In this document: one piece after another, positions 1 to 6,198 of the stretch
Numbering within the stretch: position 1 is the first letter of the stretch
Layout of the letters: every line of letters starts with the position of its first letter
NCBI GenBank assembly: GCA_964447015.1
Contig: CAYUQU010000130.1
Span: 1-6,894 of the forward strand
Reading direction: 5' to 3'
Length of the DNA stretch: 6,894 nucleotides
Source of the DNA: Wandonia sp964447015
GTDB taxonomy: Bacteria > Bacteroidota > Bacteroidia > Flavobacteriales_D > Crocinitomicaceae
Program-made: the position numbers and the translations under genes
Notes under the pieces: generated by a model
Told to the model about the DNA's origin: nothing
Database searches by the model: none
The model's input: the letters and a program-made list of their open reading frames with translations, nothing else

Positions 1-1696
1 AGTCTTCGAACGTAGCGCCTAGCATAGACGTTCTGATATTGAAACGCTCGCGATCTTCATCAGACCACCAGTTTGTAAACGTACCATCTGCCGCAAATTT
101 AGAACCCATGTCGTCAAATCCGTGCGTGAGCTCGTGACCGATTACCATTCCGATACGGCTGTAATTCACCGCATCTTCGGCATGTTCGTCAAAGAAAGGA
201 GGCTGCATAATTCCAGCAGGAAACGCAATCTCGTTCATCAAAGGATGATAGTACGCATTCACCATGTGTGGAGGCATTCCCCATTCTTTTTTGTCTACTT
301 CTTTGTTTAACTTGTTTAAATTCTTGTTTACCGAATAAGCCGTAATGCTTCTGATGTTTCCGATGTAATCATTAGGTGTAATAGTAATCGTACTAAAATC
401 TTCCCATTCTTCAGGGAAACCTAGTTTTCTAGAAATAGCGTTTAGTTTTTCAATTGCGCGTACTTTCGTCTCGTCACTCATCCATGTACGCGTTTCAAGA
501 CGCTCACGGAAAGCGACAGTCAAGTTGTCCACCAATTCATTTACTTTGTCTTGTGCCGAGTTTGAATAGTACTCATCCACAAACAATTTACCCAAAGACT
601 GTCCGATAGGAAGTCCTGTCAATTCGTTAATCGCTCTTTCGTCCAACGGTTTCATGGATTTGGTGCCACTCATTGTCGTAGAATAAAAATCAAAGTCAGC
701 TTGAACAAACGCCTCACTCAAATGACCTGCATAGCGATTAACCAAATTCCAAGTTAAATAAGCTTGCCACACATCAATAGGTTGTGTGTTCATCAATTCA
801 TTTACACGAGTCAAGAACAAAGGTTGTCCCACCACAATGGTGTCAAATTTGATTCCATTCAACGATTGGTAATATTTCGCCCAATTCATATTCGCAGCTT
901 GCTTTTCAAAAGAACCTCGGTCCATTTTGTTGTATGTGTTTTCAGGAACTCTCAAGCTATCCGGAGACATACTTGCTTTCGCTAACTGTTTTTCGAATTC
1001 GAACACTTGTTCAGCTTTTTTGTCTGCTTTCTTCGCATCGTCACCGATTAATTGGAACATACGAGACACATGCTTCTTGTATTCCTCTCTTAAAGACGCT
1101 TTATCTTCTTTGAAATAATACGTTTTGTTCGGCAATCCCAATCCACCTTGGCTAAAATAAGTGATGTGACCACTTACATTCTTCAAATCTTGGCGCACAC
1201 CAAAATAGAACAAAGGTCGCACACCTTCTGTATGAAAACGAGAGATAAGTGCTTGAATATCTTCAATCTTTTTCGCTTTAGAAATCGCTTCCAAATCTTT
1301 TTTGATTGGTTGATAGCTCAGCTTATTTCGCTGTTCCATATTCATGTAAGCAGTAAAATAATCACCCACAAGTTGAGAAGCACTTCCTTTTTCAGCATTG
1401 GCTTTAACCGCTTTATTCAGAATTACCTTAAGCTTAGATTTATTGTCTTGATCAAGTTCGTTAAAACTCCCCCAACGCGATTCTGTATCAGGCACGGGGT
1501 TGTTTTTTACCCAGTCCCCATTACAAAAAAGGAAAAAATCATCTTGAGGACGAACACTTTTATCCATGTAGGACAAATCGATTACCGCTTGTGGTTCAGC
1601 AGCCTTTTTGTTGTTTTTTTCTTTATCCCCATTTTCATTATGAGATAATGAAAGCGCTACAACTCCGCTCACTATTAATTTTATAGAATATAGCAT
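1..1696 (-). CDS. M13 family (neprilysin-like) zinc metalloendopeptidase, C-terminus beyond window
   Basis: Open minus-strand frame of 565 codons from the ATG at 1696 to the window edge with no stop. The M13 N-terminal hallmark is near residues 51-60 (DDFFLFCNGDW), the substrate-binding NAYY motif is at 480-483, and the zinc motif HELTH is at 521-525 in the context VIGHELTHGFDD, giving zinc ligands H521 and H525 and catalytic E522. The third ligand (the ExxxD motif) and the conserved C-terminal end lie outside the window. The family usually has about 670-700 residues, so roughly 110-130 are missing. Family members cleave peptides at the amino side of hydrophobic residues and are usually exported or membrane-anchored. 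The N-terminus has one basic residue and a short hydrophobic stretch (about residues 5-17), then a Lys/Asn/Glu-rich linker. This fits an export signal, but no lipobox cysteine is present. An in-frame TAA five codons upstream of this ATG excludes a longer start. Lpd lies upstream on the same strand but is separated by its own terminator, so this gene is probably transcribed alone. Confidence 0.95.
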   Translation of the reverse strand, partial: MLYSIKLIVSGVVALSLSHNENGDKEKNNKKAAEPQAVIDLSYMDKSVRPQDDFFLFCNGDWVKNNPVPDTESRWGSFNELDQDNKSKLKVILNKAVKANAEKGSASQLVGDYFTAYMNMEQRNKLSYQPIKKDLEAISKAKKIEDIQALISRFHTEGVRPLFYFGVRQDLKNVSGHITYFSQGGLGLPNKTYYFKEDKASLREEYKKHVSRMFQLIGDDAKKADKKAEQVFEFEKQLAKASMSPDSLRVPENTYNKMDRGSFEKQAANMNWAKYYQSLNGIKFDTIVVGQPLFLTRVNELMNTQPIDVWQAYLTWNLVNRYAGHLSEAFVQADFDFYSTTMSGTKSMKPLDERAINELTGLPIGQSLGKLFVDEYYSNSAQDKVNELVDNLTVAFRERLETRTWMSDETKVRAIEKLNAISRKLGFPEEWEDFSTITITPNDYIGNIRSITAYSVNKNLNKLNKEVDKKEWGMPPHMVNAYYHPLMNEIAFPAGIMQPPFFDEHAEDAVNYSRIGMVIGHELTHGFDDMGSKFAADGTFTNWWSDEDRERFNIRTSMLGATFED

Positions 1697-1711
1697 ATCT
1701 AATGTTTTTTA

Positions 1712-1719
1712 CGAATTTA
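1712..1719 (-). promoter_or_regulatory. Candidate -7 promoter box for the M13 peptidase gene
   Basis: On the minus strand this reads TAAATTCG, one mismatch from the Bacteroidota -7 consensus TAnnTTTG, and it ends 15 bp before the ATG at 1696. I see no TTG at the usual 17-23 bp upstream, so the -33 element is weak or absent. The same variant (C in place of the third T) appears before the two next genes. Confidence 0.35.
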
Positions 1720-1805
1720 CAAAAAATGGGGATAGGAAAATGTTAAATGTTTTAGACGGTTGAATATGTGGGTGAGTGAAAAAGAGGGAGGCGTTGTGGA
1801 TAGAA

Positions 1806-1824
1806 CACGGATTTGCACGGATTT
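1806..1824. repeat. Tandem 9-bp repeat cacggattt
   Basis: Two perfect copies of cacggattt (1806-1814 and 1816-1824) are separated by one base. Similar cacggattt strings are, from memory, frequent in intergenic DNA of Bacteroidota. The stretch lies next to the GC-rich repeat pair and may belong to the same repeat island. Confidence 0.6.
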
Positions 1825-1851
1825 TTCAAGTTAAAATTCGTACTTCGAATG

Positions 1852-1883
1852 TCCTCCCCCTTAGTCCCCCTCCAGCGGGGGAA
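1852..1883 (+). repeat. GC-rich 32-bp intergenic repeat, copy 1
   Basis: Runs of C and G (tcctccccct, tccccctcca, gggggaa) contrast sharply with the A+T-rich surroundings. The repeat is internally self-complementary, so it can form a short hairpin (ccccc pairing with ggggg around a 6-base loop). The reverse complement of copy 2 (1978-2009) matches it at 27 of 32 positions. The pattern resembles a REP-like palindromic repeat that I recall from many Bacteroidota genomes; that link is from memory. Confidence 0.75.
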
Positions 1884-1977
1884 ACACGTTCGCGTCTTGA
1901 TTTACAATATATAGCTTCGATTAAAATGAATGCGTGATGAAAAAATTGATCTAAGTACAAAAGTGGATGCGTAGCTC

Positions 1978-2009
1978 TTCCCCCTTTGGAGGGGGATCGA
2001 GGGGGAGGA
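1978..2009 (-). repeat. GC-rich 32-bp intergenic repeat, copy 2 (inverted)
   Basis: The inverted partner of copy 1, 27 of 32 positions identical; the five differences fall in the two short spacers between the C and G runs, while the runs themselves are conserved. The two copies bound 94 bp of A+T-rich DNA with no coding capacity. In the RNA the two copies could pair with each other over about 30 bases or fold separately. Confidence 0.75.
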
Positions 2010-2075
2010 TATACACAAATTTCATCAGGACCAATTTTCCTGCAGAGTCTAAACACATTATGGGACACGTAAACC

Positions 2076-2106
2076 AAAAAAGGGATGCACATCCGCACAT
2101 CCCTTT
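2076..2106 (-). terminator. Rho-independent terminator of lpd
   Basis: Read on the minus strand, a perfect 9-bp stem (AAAGGGATG with CATCCCTTT) closes a 10-base loop and runs straight into six Ts. It begins 26 bp past the lpd stop codon, the expected place for a terminator ending the lpd transcript before the repeats and the M13 gene. Confidence 0.85.
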
Positions 2107-2131
2107 CAATATTATATAAAAAGTTTACCTT

Positions 2132-3523
2132 TTACAAGTGAATAACTTCATCGTAAGCTGCCGCAGCTGCTTCCATGATAGCTTCAGACATTGTAGGGTG
2201 AGGGTGTACCGTTTTGATTAGCTCGTGACCAGTAACCTCCAATTTGCGAACAGCCACAATCTCAGCAATCATTTCCGTTACATTCGCACCAATCATGTGT
2301 CCACCTAATAATTCGCCGTATTTCGCGTCAAAAATAAGTTTCACAAAACCATCTTTAGCACCAGCAGCACTTGCTTTTCCTGAAGCTGAGAATGGGAATT
2401 TACCCACTTTGATTTCGTAACCTGCTTCCTTAGCTGCTTTTTCAGTATAACCTACCGAAGCAATTTCAGGAGAACAATATGTACATCCTGGGATATTTCC
2501 GTAGTCTAATGGCTCAGGAGAATGACCTGCAATTTTTTCTACACAGATAATTCCTTCCGCAGAAGCAACGTGTGCCAACGCAGGACCAGGAACAATATCA
2601 CCAATCGCAAAATATCCTGGGATATTTGTTTGGTAGAAATCATTTACGAGCACTTTACCTTTATCTGTAGCGATACCCACGTCTTCAAGACCGATACCTT
2701 CGATGTTTGTTTCAATTCCGACAGCAGAAAGAACCACATCACATTCGATTGTTTCTTCCCCTTTTGCCGTTTTCACTTTAACCACACAACCTTTACCTGA
2801 AGTGTCGATAGACTCCACAGAAGAATTAGTCATGATTTTCATCCCTTTTTTCTTAAACGTACGCTCAAGTTGTTTTGATACTTCTTCGTCCTCGATAGGA
2901 ACGACATTTGGCATAAATTCAACTACTGTTACATCCGTTCCTAAAGCGTGATAGAAGTAGGCGAATTCCACTCCGATAGCACCAGAACCCACCACAACCA
3001 TAGATTTTGGTTGTTTAGGCAACGACATTGCTTCGCGGTATCCAAATACTTTTTTACCGTCTTGTTGAAGATTAGGCAATTGACGTGAACGCGCTCCAGT
3101 AGCGATGATAATTCCTTTAGAAGCAGCAACCTCAGTTGTTTTTCCGTCTTTATCCGTTACAGCTACTTTTTTACCAGCAAGTAATTTACCAGTACCCATG
3201 ATCACATCAATCTTATTCTTTTTCATCAAGAATTGGATTCCGTTGCTCATGCCTTCAGCTACACCGCGACTTCTTTTGATCATTCCGTCAAAATCCGCTT
3301 CAGCACCTTTTACGTTAATTCCGTAGTCAGCTGCATGATTAATATATTCAAACACATTGGCGCTTTTCAATAAAGCTTTAGTAGGAATACATCCCCAGTT
3401 CAAGCAAATTCCACCAAGCGATTCTTTTTCAATAATTGCTGTTTTCAATCCAAGCTGCGAAGCGCGAATAGCAGCGACGTATCCGCCGGGTCCACTTCCC
3501 AAGACAATAATATCGTAACTCAT
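2132..3523 (-). CDS. lpdA: Dihydrolipoyl dehydrogenase (E3)
   Basis: This flavoenzyme reoxidises the dihydrolipoyl groups of pyruvate, 2-oxoglutarate and branched-chain 2-oxoacid dehydrogenase complexes and of the glycine cleavage system, passing electrons through FAD to NAD+ in the cytoplasm. Its 463 residues match the family length. The FAD-binding GSGPGG is at residues 9-14. The redox disulfide is C40/C45 in GGICLNWGCIPTK, and an ATG motif is at 141-143. The NAD-binding GSGAIG is at 179-184 with E202 ending the second strand, as expected for NAD rather than NADP preference. The second FAD motif (GD) is at 307-308. The C-terminal dimerisation domain has the catalytic pair H442 and E447 (HPHPTMSE). 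Tryptophan within the CxxxxC motif (Asn-Trp-Gly) rather than Asn-Val-Gly is a known variant. No E1 or E2 gene is adjacent, so it is a stand-alone gene, consistent with sharing among complexes. It has its own promoter region and a terminator at 2076-2106. The start is supported by the FAD fold beginning at residue 4. Confidence 0.98.
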   Translation of the reverse strand: MSYDIIVLGSGPGGYVAAIRASQLGLKTAIIEKESLGGICLNWGCIPTKALLKSANVFEYINHAADYGINVKGAEADFDGMIKRSRGVAEGMSNGIQFLMKKNKIDVIMGTGKLLAGKKVAVTDKDGKTTEVAASKGIIIATGARSRQLPNLQQDGKKVFGYREAMSLPKQPKSMVVVGSGAIGVEFAYFYHALGTDVTVVEFMPNVVPIEDEEVSKQLERTFKKKGMKIMTNSSVESIDTSGKGCVVKVKTAKGEETIECDVVLSAVGIETNIEGIGLEDVGIATDKGKVLVNDFYQTNIPGYFAIGDIVPGPALAHVASAEGIICVEKIAGHSPEPLDYGNIPGCTYCSPEIASVGYTEKAAKEAGYEIKVGKFPFSASGKASAAGAKDGFVKLIFDAKYGELLGGHMIGANVTEMIAEIVAVRKLEVTGHELIKTVHPHPTMSEAIMEAAAAAYDEVIHL

Positions 3524-3549
3524 ATTTCTCTAATTATTTTCGTGTGCTG

Positions 3550-3557
3550 CGAATTTA
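3550..3557 (-). promoter_or_regulatory. Candidate -7 promoter box for lpd
   Basis: The minus strand reads TAAATTCG, the same 8-mer as before the M13 gene, one mismatch from TAnnTTTG. It ends 26 bp before the lpd ATG, which would give a leader of roughly 20 bases. No TTG is found at 17-23 bp upstream, so the call rests on the -7 box and position alone. Confidence 0.35.
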
Positions 3558-3597
3558 AGTATTTCATGTGAAATAGCCATGATTCACTTTCTAAATA

Positions 3598-3631
3598 AGA
3601 CAAAAGACTATTAGAAGCTAGACAAAAGACT
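3598..3631 (+). repeat. Direct 12-bp repeat agacaaaagact
   Basis: Perfect copies at 3598-3609 and 3620-3631 (period 22 bp). The exact reverse complement occurs at 3763-3774, where it overlaps a second shorter copy (3771-3781). These are the cores of the longer inverted repeat described at 3602-3799. Confidence 0.75.
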
Positions 3632-3799
3632 CGTAAAGGTTGGGGTGACGGACTTTTTTAGAAGTGAAAGGGTTGTACTTAAAGGTATAATTTAAGTATA
3701 TGAAATCTTGAGTCTTGTTTGTCTAAGAAAGGAAATAATATTCACTTAGCTACACATTAAAAAGTCTTTTGTCTTTTGTCTAACCGTCTAATATCTTTT
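3602..3799. repeat. Segment bounded by 29-bp imperfect inverted repeats, possible small non-autonomous element
   Basis: The left arm 3602-3630 and the reverse complement of the right arm 3771-3799 align at 26 of 30 columns. Blocks aaaaga, tattaga and the 12-bp tagacaaaagac are shared, and each arm has one single-base gap. They enclose 140 bp of A+T-rich non-coding DNA. The layout resembles a miniature inverted-repeat element, but I see no target-site duplication at the outer ends and no transposase, so a REP-like or hairpin repeat cluster is equally possible. Confidence 0.55.
3676..3698. repeat. Perfect 8-bp hairpin inside the inverted-repeat segment
   Basis: tacttaaa (3676-3683) pairs perfectly with tttaagta (3691-3698) around a 7-base loop. 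All pairs but two are A-T, so the structure is weak as RNA. It lies near the middle of the 3602-3799 segment. Confidence 0.5.
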
Positions 3800-3873
3800 C
3801 GCCCACCGGACTCTCTAATTCTATATAGAAATCAAATCAAATCACTGAAATTCTCGACAGATAGAAAAGAAAG

Positions 3874-3906
3874 TTGAGCGAAAATTAACAAGAATAACTA
3901 ATTTCG
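3874..3906 (+). promoter_or_regulatory. Candidate promoter of the M61 peptidase gene
   Basis: TTG at 3874-3876 and TAATTTCG at 3899-3906 are separated by 22 bp, within the 17-23 bp spacing of the Bacteroidota TTG / TAnnTTTG promoter, with one mismatch in the -7 box. The box ends 15 bp before the ATG at 3922, giving a very short leader. The -7 box overlaps a small dyad (ttcgc at 3903-3907 and gcgaa at 3914-3918). Confidence 0.55.
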
Positions 3907-3921
3907 CAAAAAAGCGAAGAC

Positions 3922-5655
3922 ATGCAAACGTATACCATTCATTCCGAATTTCCCCAACAGCAATTTATTCAAGTTCGAGCTGAATTTGATGTGAGAGAAG
4001 AAGTGACCCTTCTACAATTTCCAGCGTGGAGACCGGGGCGTTATGAATTGGGGAATTTTGCGAAGAACGTACGTTCGTTTCAAGTTTTTTCTGAGGATGG
4101 CAAACCGCTTTCTTTTCGCAAGACAAGTAAAGACGTGTGGAGAATTGATACAGTAGGAGTGAAGTCGATTCAAGTTCGCTATTCGTACTATGCTTCAGAA
4201 CTAAATGCAGGCTCGACTTTTTTAGATGAAGAGTTGCTTTATGTGAATCCAGTAAATTGCTTAGTCTATATTAAAGGCAGAGAGCACGAGTCATGCGAAT
4301 TAACCGTTCACGTTCCTGAAGGTAGAACTTATGCAGGAGGATTAACAATAGAAGGAAACAAGCTTAAGGCTGAAAGTTACCATCAATTGGTGGACAGTCC
4401 GTTTATGTTTGCAAAGCAAATTCAGCACGAAACGTATACCGCAGGTGGAGTGTTATTTCACTTATGGTTTCAAGGACTGGTGAAACCAGATTGGGAAAGA
4501 ATTATCAAAGATTTTAGTGCTTTTAGTGAAGCGCAGTTGAAAGATTTTGGAGAATTTCCAGTAAAGGAATACCATTTTCTTTTCTTAATTCAACCACAAC
4601 GCGCTTATCATGGGGTGGAGCATTTGAATTCGACCGTTATAGTATTAGGACCTTCGACAGAAATTTTCGGCACAGCTTACGAAGATTTGCTCGGCGTAAG
4701 TTCGCACGAATTGTACCACACATGGAACGTAAAAGCAATTCGCCCTGCGGAAATGTACCCGTATGATTACAGCAAGGAAAATTATTCCCCGATGGGTTAT
4801 TTGTGCGAAGGTGTGACTACCTACATGGGGGATTATTACCTGTTTAAATCGGGCGTATTCTCTTATCAAGAATATCTGAAAGAAGTATATACCTTATTAA
4901 ATAGACATTTTGAAAATTTTGGTCGCTTTAATTATTCTGTAGCCGAAAGCTCATGGGATACATGGTTGGATGGTTATGTACCAGGAGCGCCAGGGCGAAA
5001 AGTTTCTATTTACAATGAAGGTGCTTTACTAGCGTTGATGACCGACATTTTCATCATGCAAGAAACAGAGAATCGCAAAAGTTTGAGTGATTTGATGCGT
5101 TATTTGTATTTTAATTTCTACCTCTATAATAAAGGCGTTTCAGAGCAAGATTATTTGGAATCAATTAAGAATGTGAGCGGGGGAGATATGAGTGAATTAT
5201 TTCAGCAATACATTCATGGAAAAACATCATTTGAGCCCATTCTAACTGCAACCTTTGATTATTTAGGCTACGAAATGATTGCAACTCCAATTCCGCAAAC
5301 TTCATTATCTCGAATTGGAATTAAAACCATTTCTGCAGGAGAAGGCTATCAGATTACCCACGTTTTTCCTGGCTCTGATGCCGATGCAGGAGGTTTGATG
5401 ATAGGCGATAAGATCATGGCAATCAATGGTTATTTCATCGATGGAGATATTGATAAGTGGTTTGACTTGTTTAAAAATGACCAGTTGCAATTGGTAGTTA
5501 ATAGAAAAGGAAAATTAAAAGAGAAGACCTTACCTCAAACTGATAAAAACCATTTTCTCTCTTATACATTGAAGCGTGTGGAGAAACCTTCTGTTTCGCA
5601 ATTACAAGCGTTTAGAAAGTGGACAGGGTTTAGTTGGGAGGAGATAAAAGATTAA
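3922..5655 (+). CDS. M61 family metallopeptidase with C-terminal PDZ domain
   Basis: A 577-residue zinc peptidase of the M61 (glycyl aminopeptidase-like) family. The N-terminal beta-rich M61_N-type domain covers about residues 1-170. The catalytic domain has GVEH at 231-234, the zinc motif HELYH at 262-266 (ligands H262 and H266, catalytic E263) followed by the family signature WNVKAIRP, and the third ligand E296 in LCEGVTTYMGDYY. A further conserved segment is YNEGALLALMTD at 364-375. A PDZ domain spans roughly 463-530, with the carboxylate-binding region near RIGIKT and the VFPGSDADAGG and GDKIMAING segments. The characterised member prefers N-terminal glycine or alanine; the substrate here is unknown. 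There is no clear signal peptide or lipobox, which suggests a cytoplasmic protein, although some homologues are exported. Length is typical and no key residue is missing. The ATG follows a candidate promoter with a short leader, and no Shine-Dalgarno site is visible. It is a single-gene unit, divergent from lpd. Confidence 0.95.
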   Translation: MQTYTIHSEFPQQQFIQVRAEFDVREEVTLLQFPAWRPGRYELGNFAKNVRSFQVFSEDGKPLSFRKTSKDVWRIDTVGVKSIQVRYSYYASELNAGSTFLDEELLYVNPVNCLVYIKGREHESCELTVHVPEGRTYAGGLTIEGNKLKAESYHQLVDSPFMFAKQIQHETYTAGGVLFHLWFQGLVKPDWERIIKDFSAFSEAQLKDFGEFPVKEYHFLFLIQPQRAYHGVEHLNSTVIVLGPSTEIFGTAYEDLLGVSSHELYHTWNVKAIRPAEMYPYDYSKENYSPMGYLCEGVTTYMGDYYLFKSGVFSYQEYLKEVYTLLNRHFENFGRFNYSVAESSWDTWLDGYVPGAPGRKVSIYNEGALLALMTDIFIMQETENRKSLSDLMRYLYFNFYLYNKGVSEQDYLESIKNVSGGDMSELFQQYIHGKTSFEPILTATFDYLGYEMIATPIPQTSLSRIGIKTISAGEGYQITHVFPGSDADAGGLMIGDKIMAINGYFIDGDIDKWFDLFKNDQLQLVVNRKGKLKEKTLPQTDKNHFLSYTLKRVEKPSVSQLQAFRKWTGFSWEEIKD

Positions 5656-5671
5656 AGACTTACAAATTATA

Positions 5672-5685
5672 GATTGCAGATTGCA
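5672..5685 (+). repeat. Tandem 7-bp repeat gattgca
   Basis: Two perfect adjacent copies of gattgca start 17 bp after the M61 stop codon. The string tatagattgca (5668-5678) recurs in inverted form at 5990-6000 with one mismatch, so the pair may mark the ends of a decayed repeat island. Confidence 0.5.
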
Positions 5686-5709
5686 AATTGGAGGGCATGG
5701 TGTTTGTAG

Positions 5710-5733
5710 AAATCTGTCAAAAATTACAGATTT
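5710..5733 (+). terminator. Weak candidate terminator hairpin after the M61 peptidase
   Basis: aaatctgt (5710-5717) pairs perfectly with acagattt (5726-5733) around an 8-base loop, 55 bp past the stop codon. The stem is A+T-rich and is followed by an interrupted T/A stretch rather than a clean T run, so termination here is only plausible. Confidence 0.35.
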
Positions 5734-5751
5734 ATAATTAATGAGTTTTTC

Positions 5752-5800
5752 TGACTCTGGAGGAGTCAAATGTTTGTAGCAGCGGATAATCATCCGCTGC
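5752..5800 (+). repeat. Double-hairpin repeat (GACTC stem and GCAGCGGAT stem)
   Basis: Two adjacent stem-loops. The first is a 6-bp stem tgactc/gagtca (5752-5757 with 5763-5768) around 5 bases. The second is a perfect 9-bp stem gcagcggat/atccgctgc (5779-5787 with 5792-5800) around the loop aatc. The string gagtcaaatgtttgtag joins them. From memory this string resembles a family of intergenic repeats common in Bacteroidota; I cannot verify that here. Confidence 0.65.
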
Positions 5801-5822
5801 AGAGAGCAAAACAGGGCCGTTA

Positions 5823-5865
5823 GTTTTTGGTGTGCGTTTTTGTCCCAAAAACCATGACAAAAACG
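5823..5865. repeat. Two interleaved inverted repeats
   Basis: gtttttgg (5823-5830) is complementary to ccaaaaac (5845-5852), and cgtttttgtc (5835-5844) is complementary to gacaaaaacg (5856-5865), both perfectly. The arms alternate left-left-right-right, so the two stems compete or, in RNA, would form a pseudoknot-like topology. Short connecting segments (4, 0 and 3 bases) make competition more likely than simultaneous pairing. Confidence 0.55.
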
Positions 5866-6074
5866 ATTAGATGGATGAATTTCAATTTCAAACCAAAATC
5901 CAAAAATTTTTCCTTGCGTCAATTCACCTTTGTTTAGAGAATCTATCAATGTTATAGGTACACGTCTTGAATTTTGAAATCTTGAGCCTTGCAGTCTATA
6001 ACACAGCGATGTTGCAAAAATATTAACAAAATAAAACCCTTTACCTATAGTTTTAGTAGGAAATATTTTTTATA

Positions 6075-6106
6075 TTGCACAATAATTGCATTTAACCATG
6101 CGTTTG
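6075..6106 (+). promoter_or_regulatory. Candidate promoter of the sigma factor gene
   Basis: TTG at 6075-6077 and TGCGTTTG at 6099-6106 are 21 bp apart, matching the Bacteroidota TTG / TAnnTTTG layout with one mismatch in the -7 box. It would give a leader of roughly 150 bases before the ATG at 6262. Other weak matches exist in this A+T-rich stretch, so the assignment is tentative. Confidence 0.35.
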
Positions 6107-6198
6107 TAAGTTGTTGTTGATTCTGTTGAGCATTATATTCTTTCTTTAAAAATTAACCCAATTTTACTGAAAGAAATTTTTCTCAAAATTCCTTGTAA

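Larger units (their letters stand above)
1697..2131. other. Non-coding gap between the M13 peptidase and lpd genes
   Basis: 435 bp with no credible gene. From right to left it holds the lpd terminator (2076-2106), an A+T-rich spacer, two GC-rich repeats in inverted orientation (1852-1883 and 1978-2009), a tandem 9-bp repeat (1806-1824) and the M13 promoter region. A 90-codon minus-strand frame (1826-2098) runs through the repeats and terminator. Its translation is just these repeats, with Pro/Gly/Arg-rich runs, and it resembles no protein I recognise. Confidence 0.8.
3524..3921. other. Divergent intergenic region between lpd and the M61 peptidase
   Basis: 398 non-coding bases between two divergently transcribed genes. 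Promoter candidates lie at each end (3550-3557 minus, 3874-3906 plus). The centre, 3602-3799, is bounded by imperfect 29-bp inverted repeats and contains an 8-bp hairpin and a fragment repeated near 5975. The element sits between the two promoters without touching either. No ORF of note is seen. Confidence 0.8.

Noticed and set aside
1148..1648. 166-codon plus-strand reading frame
   Set aside because: Entirely antisense to the M13 peptidase, whose frame carries all the family motifs. The antisense translation is rich in Phe/Ile/His with no domain.
1826..2098. 90-codon minus-strand reading frame after lpd
   Set aside because: It runs through both GC-rich repeats and one arm of the lpd terminator. 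Its translation is explained by those repeats and has no recognisable protein features.
2132..3523. Other FAD disulfide reductases (glutathione or mercuric reductase) as identity of the minus-strand flavoprotein
   Set aside because: The CLNWGCIPTK disulfide motif, the acidic E202 for NAD, the HPHPTMSE active site and the 463-residue length together fit dihydrolipoyl dehydrogenase. There is no N-terminal metal-binding domain.
3598..3781. CRISPR-like repeats (multiple copies of agacaaaagact)
   Set aside because: Units are only 12 bp, copies occur in both orientations, spacing is irregular and there are no cas genes.
5602..5949. 115-codon minus-strand reading frame overlapping the end of the M61 gene
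   Set aside because: It overlaps the M61 coding sequence in antisense and reads through several hairpins. The composition is not protein-like and no motif is seen.
5952..6050. 8-bp inverted pair tataggta / tacctata flanking about 80 bp
   Set aside because: The arms are short, distant, A/T-rich and do not extend; expected by chance given the number of comparisons.
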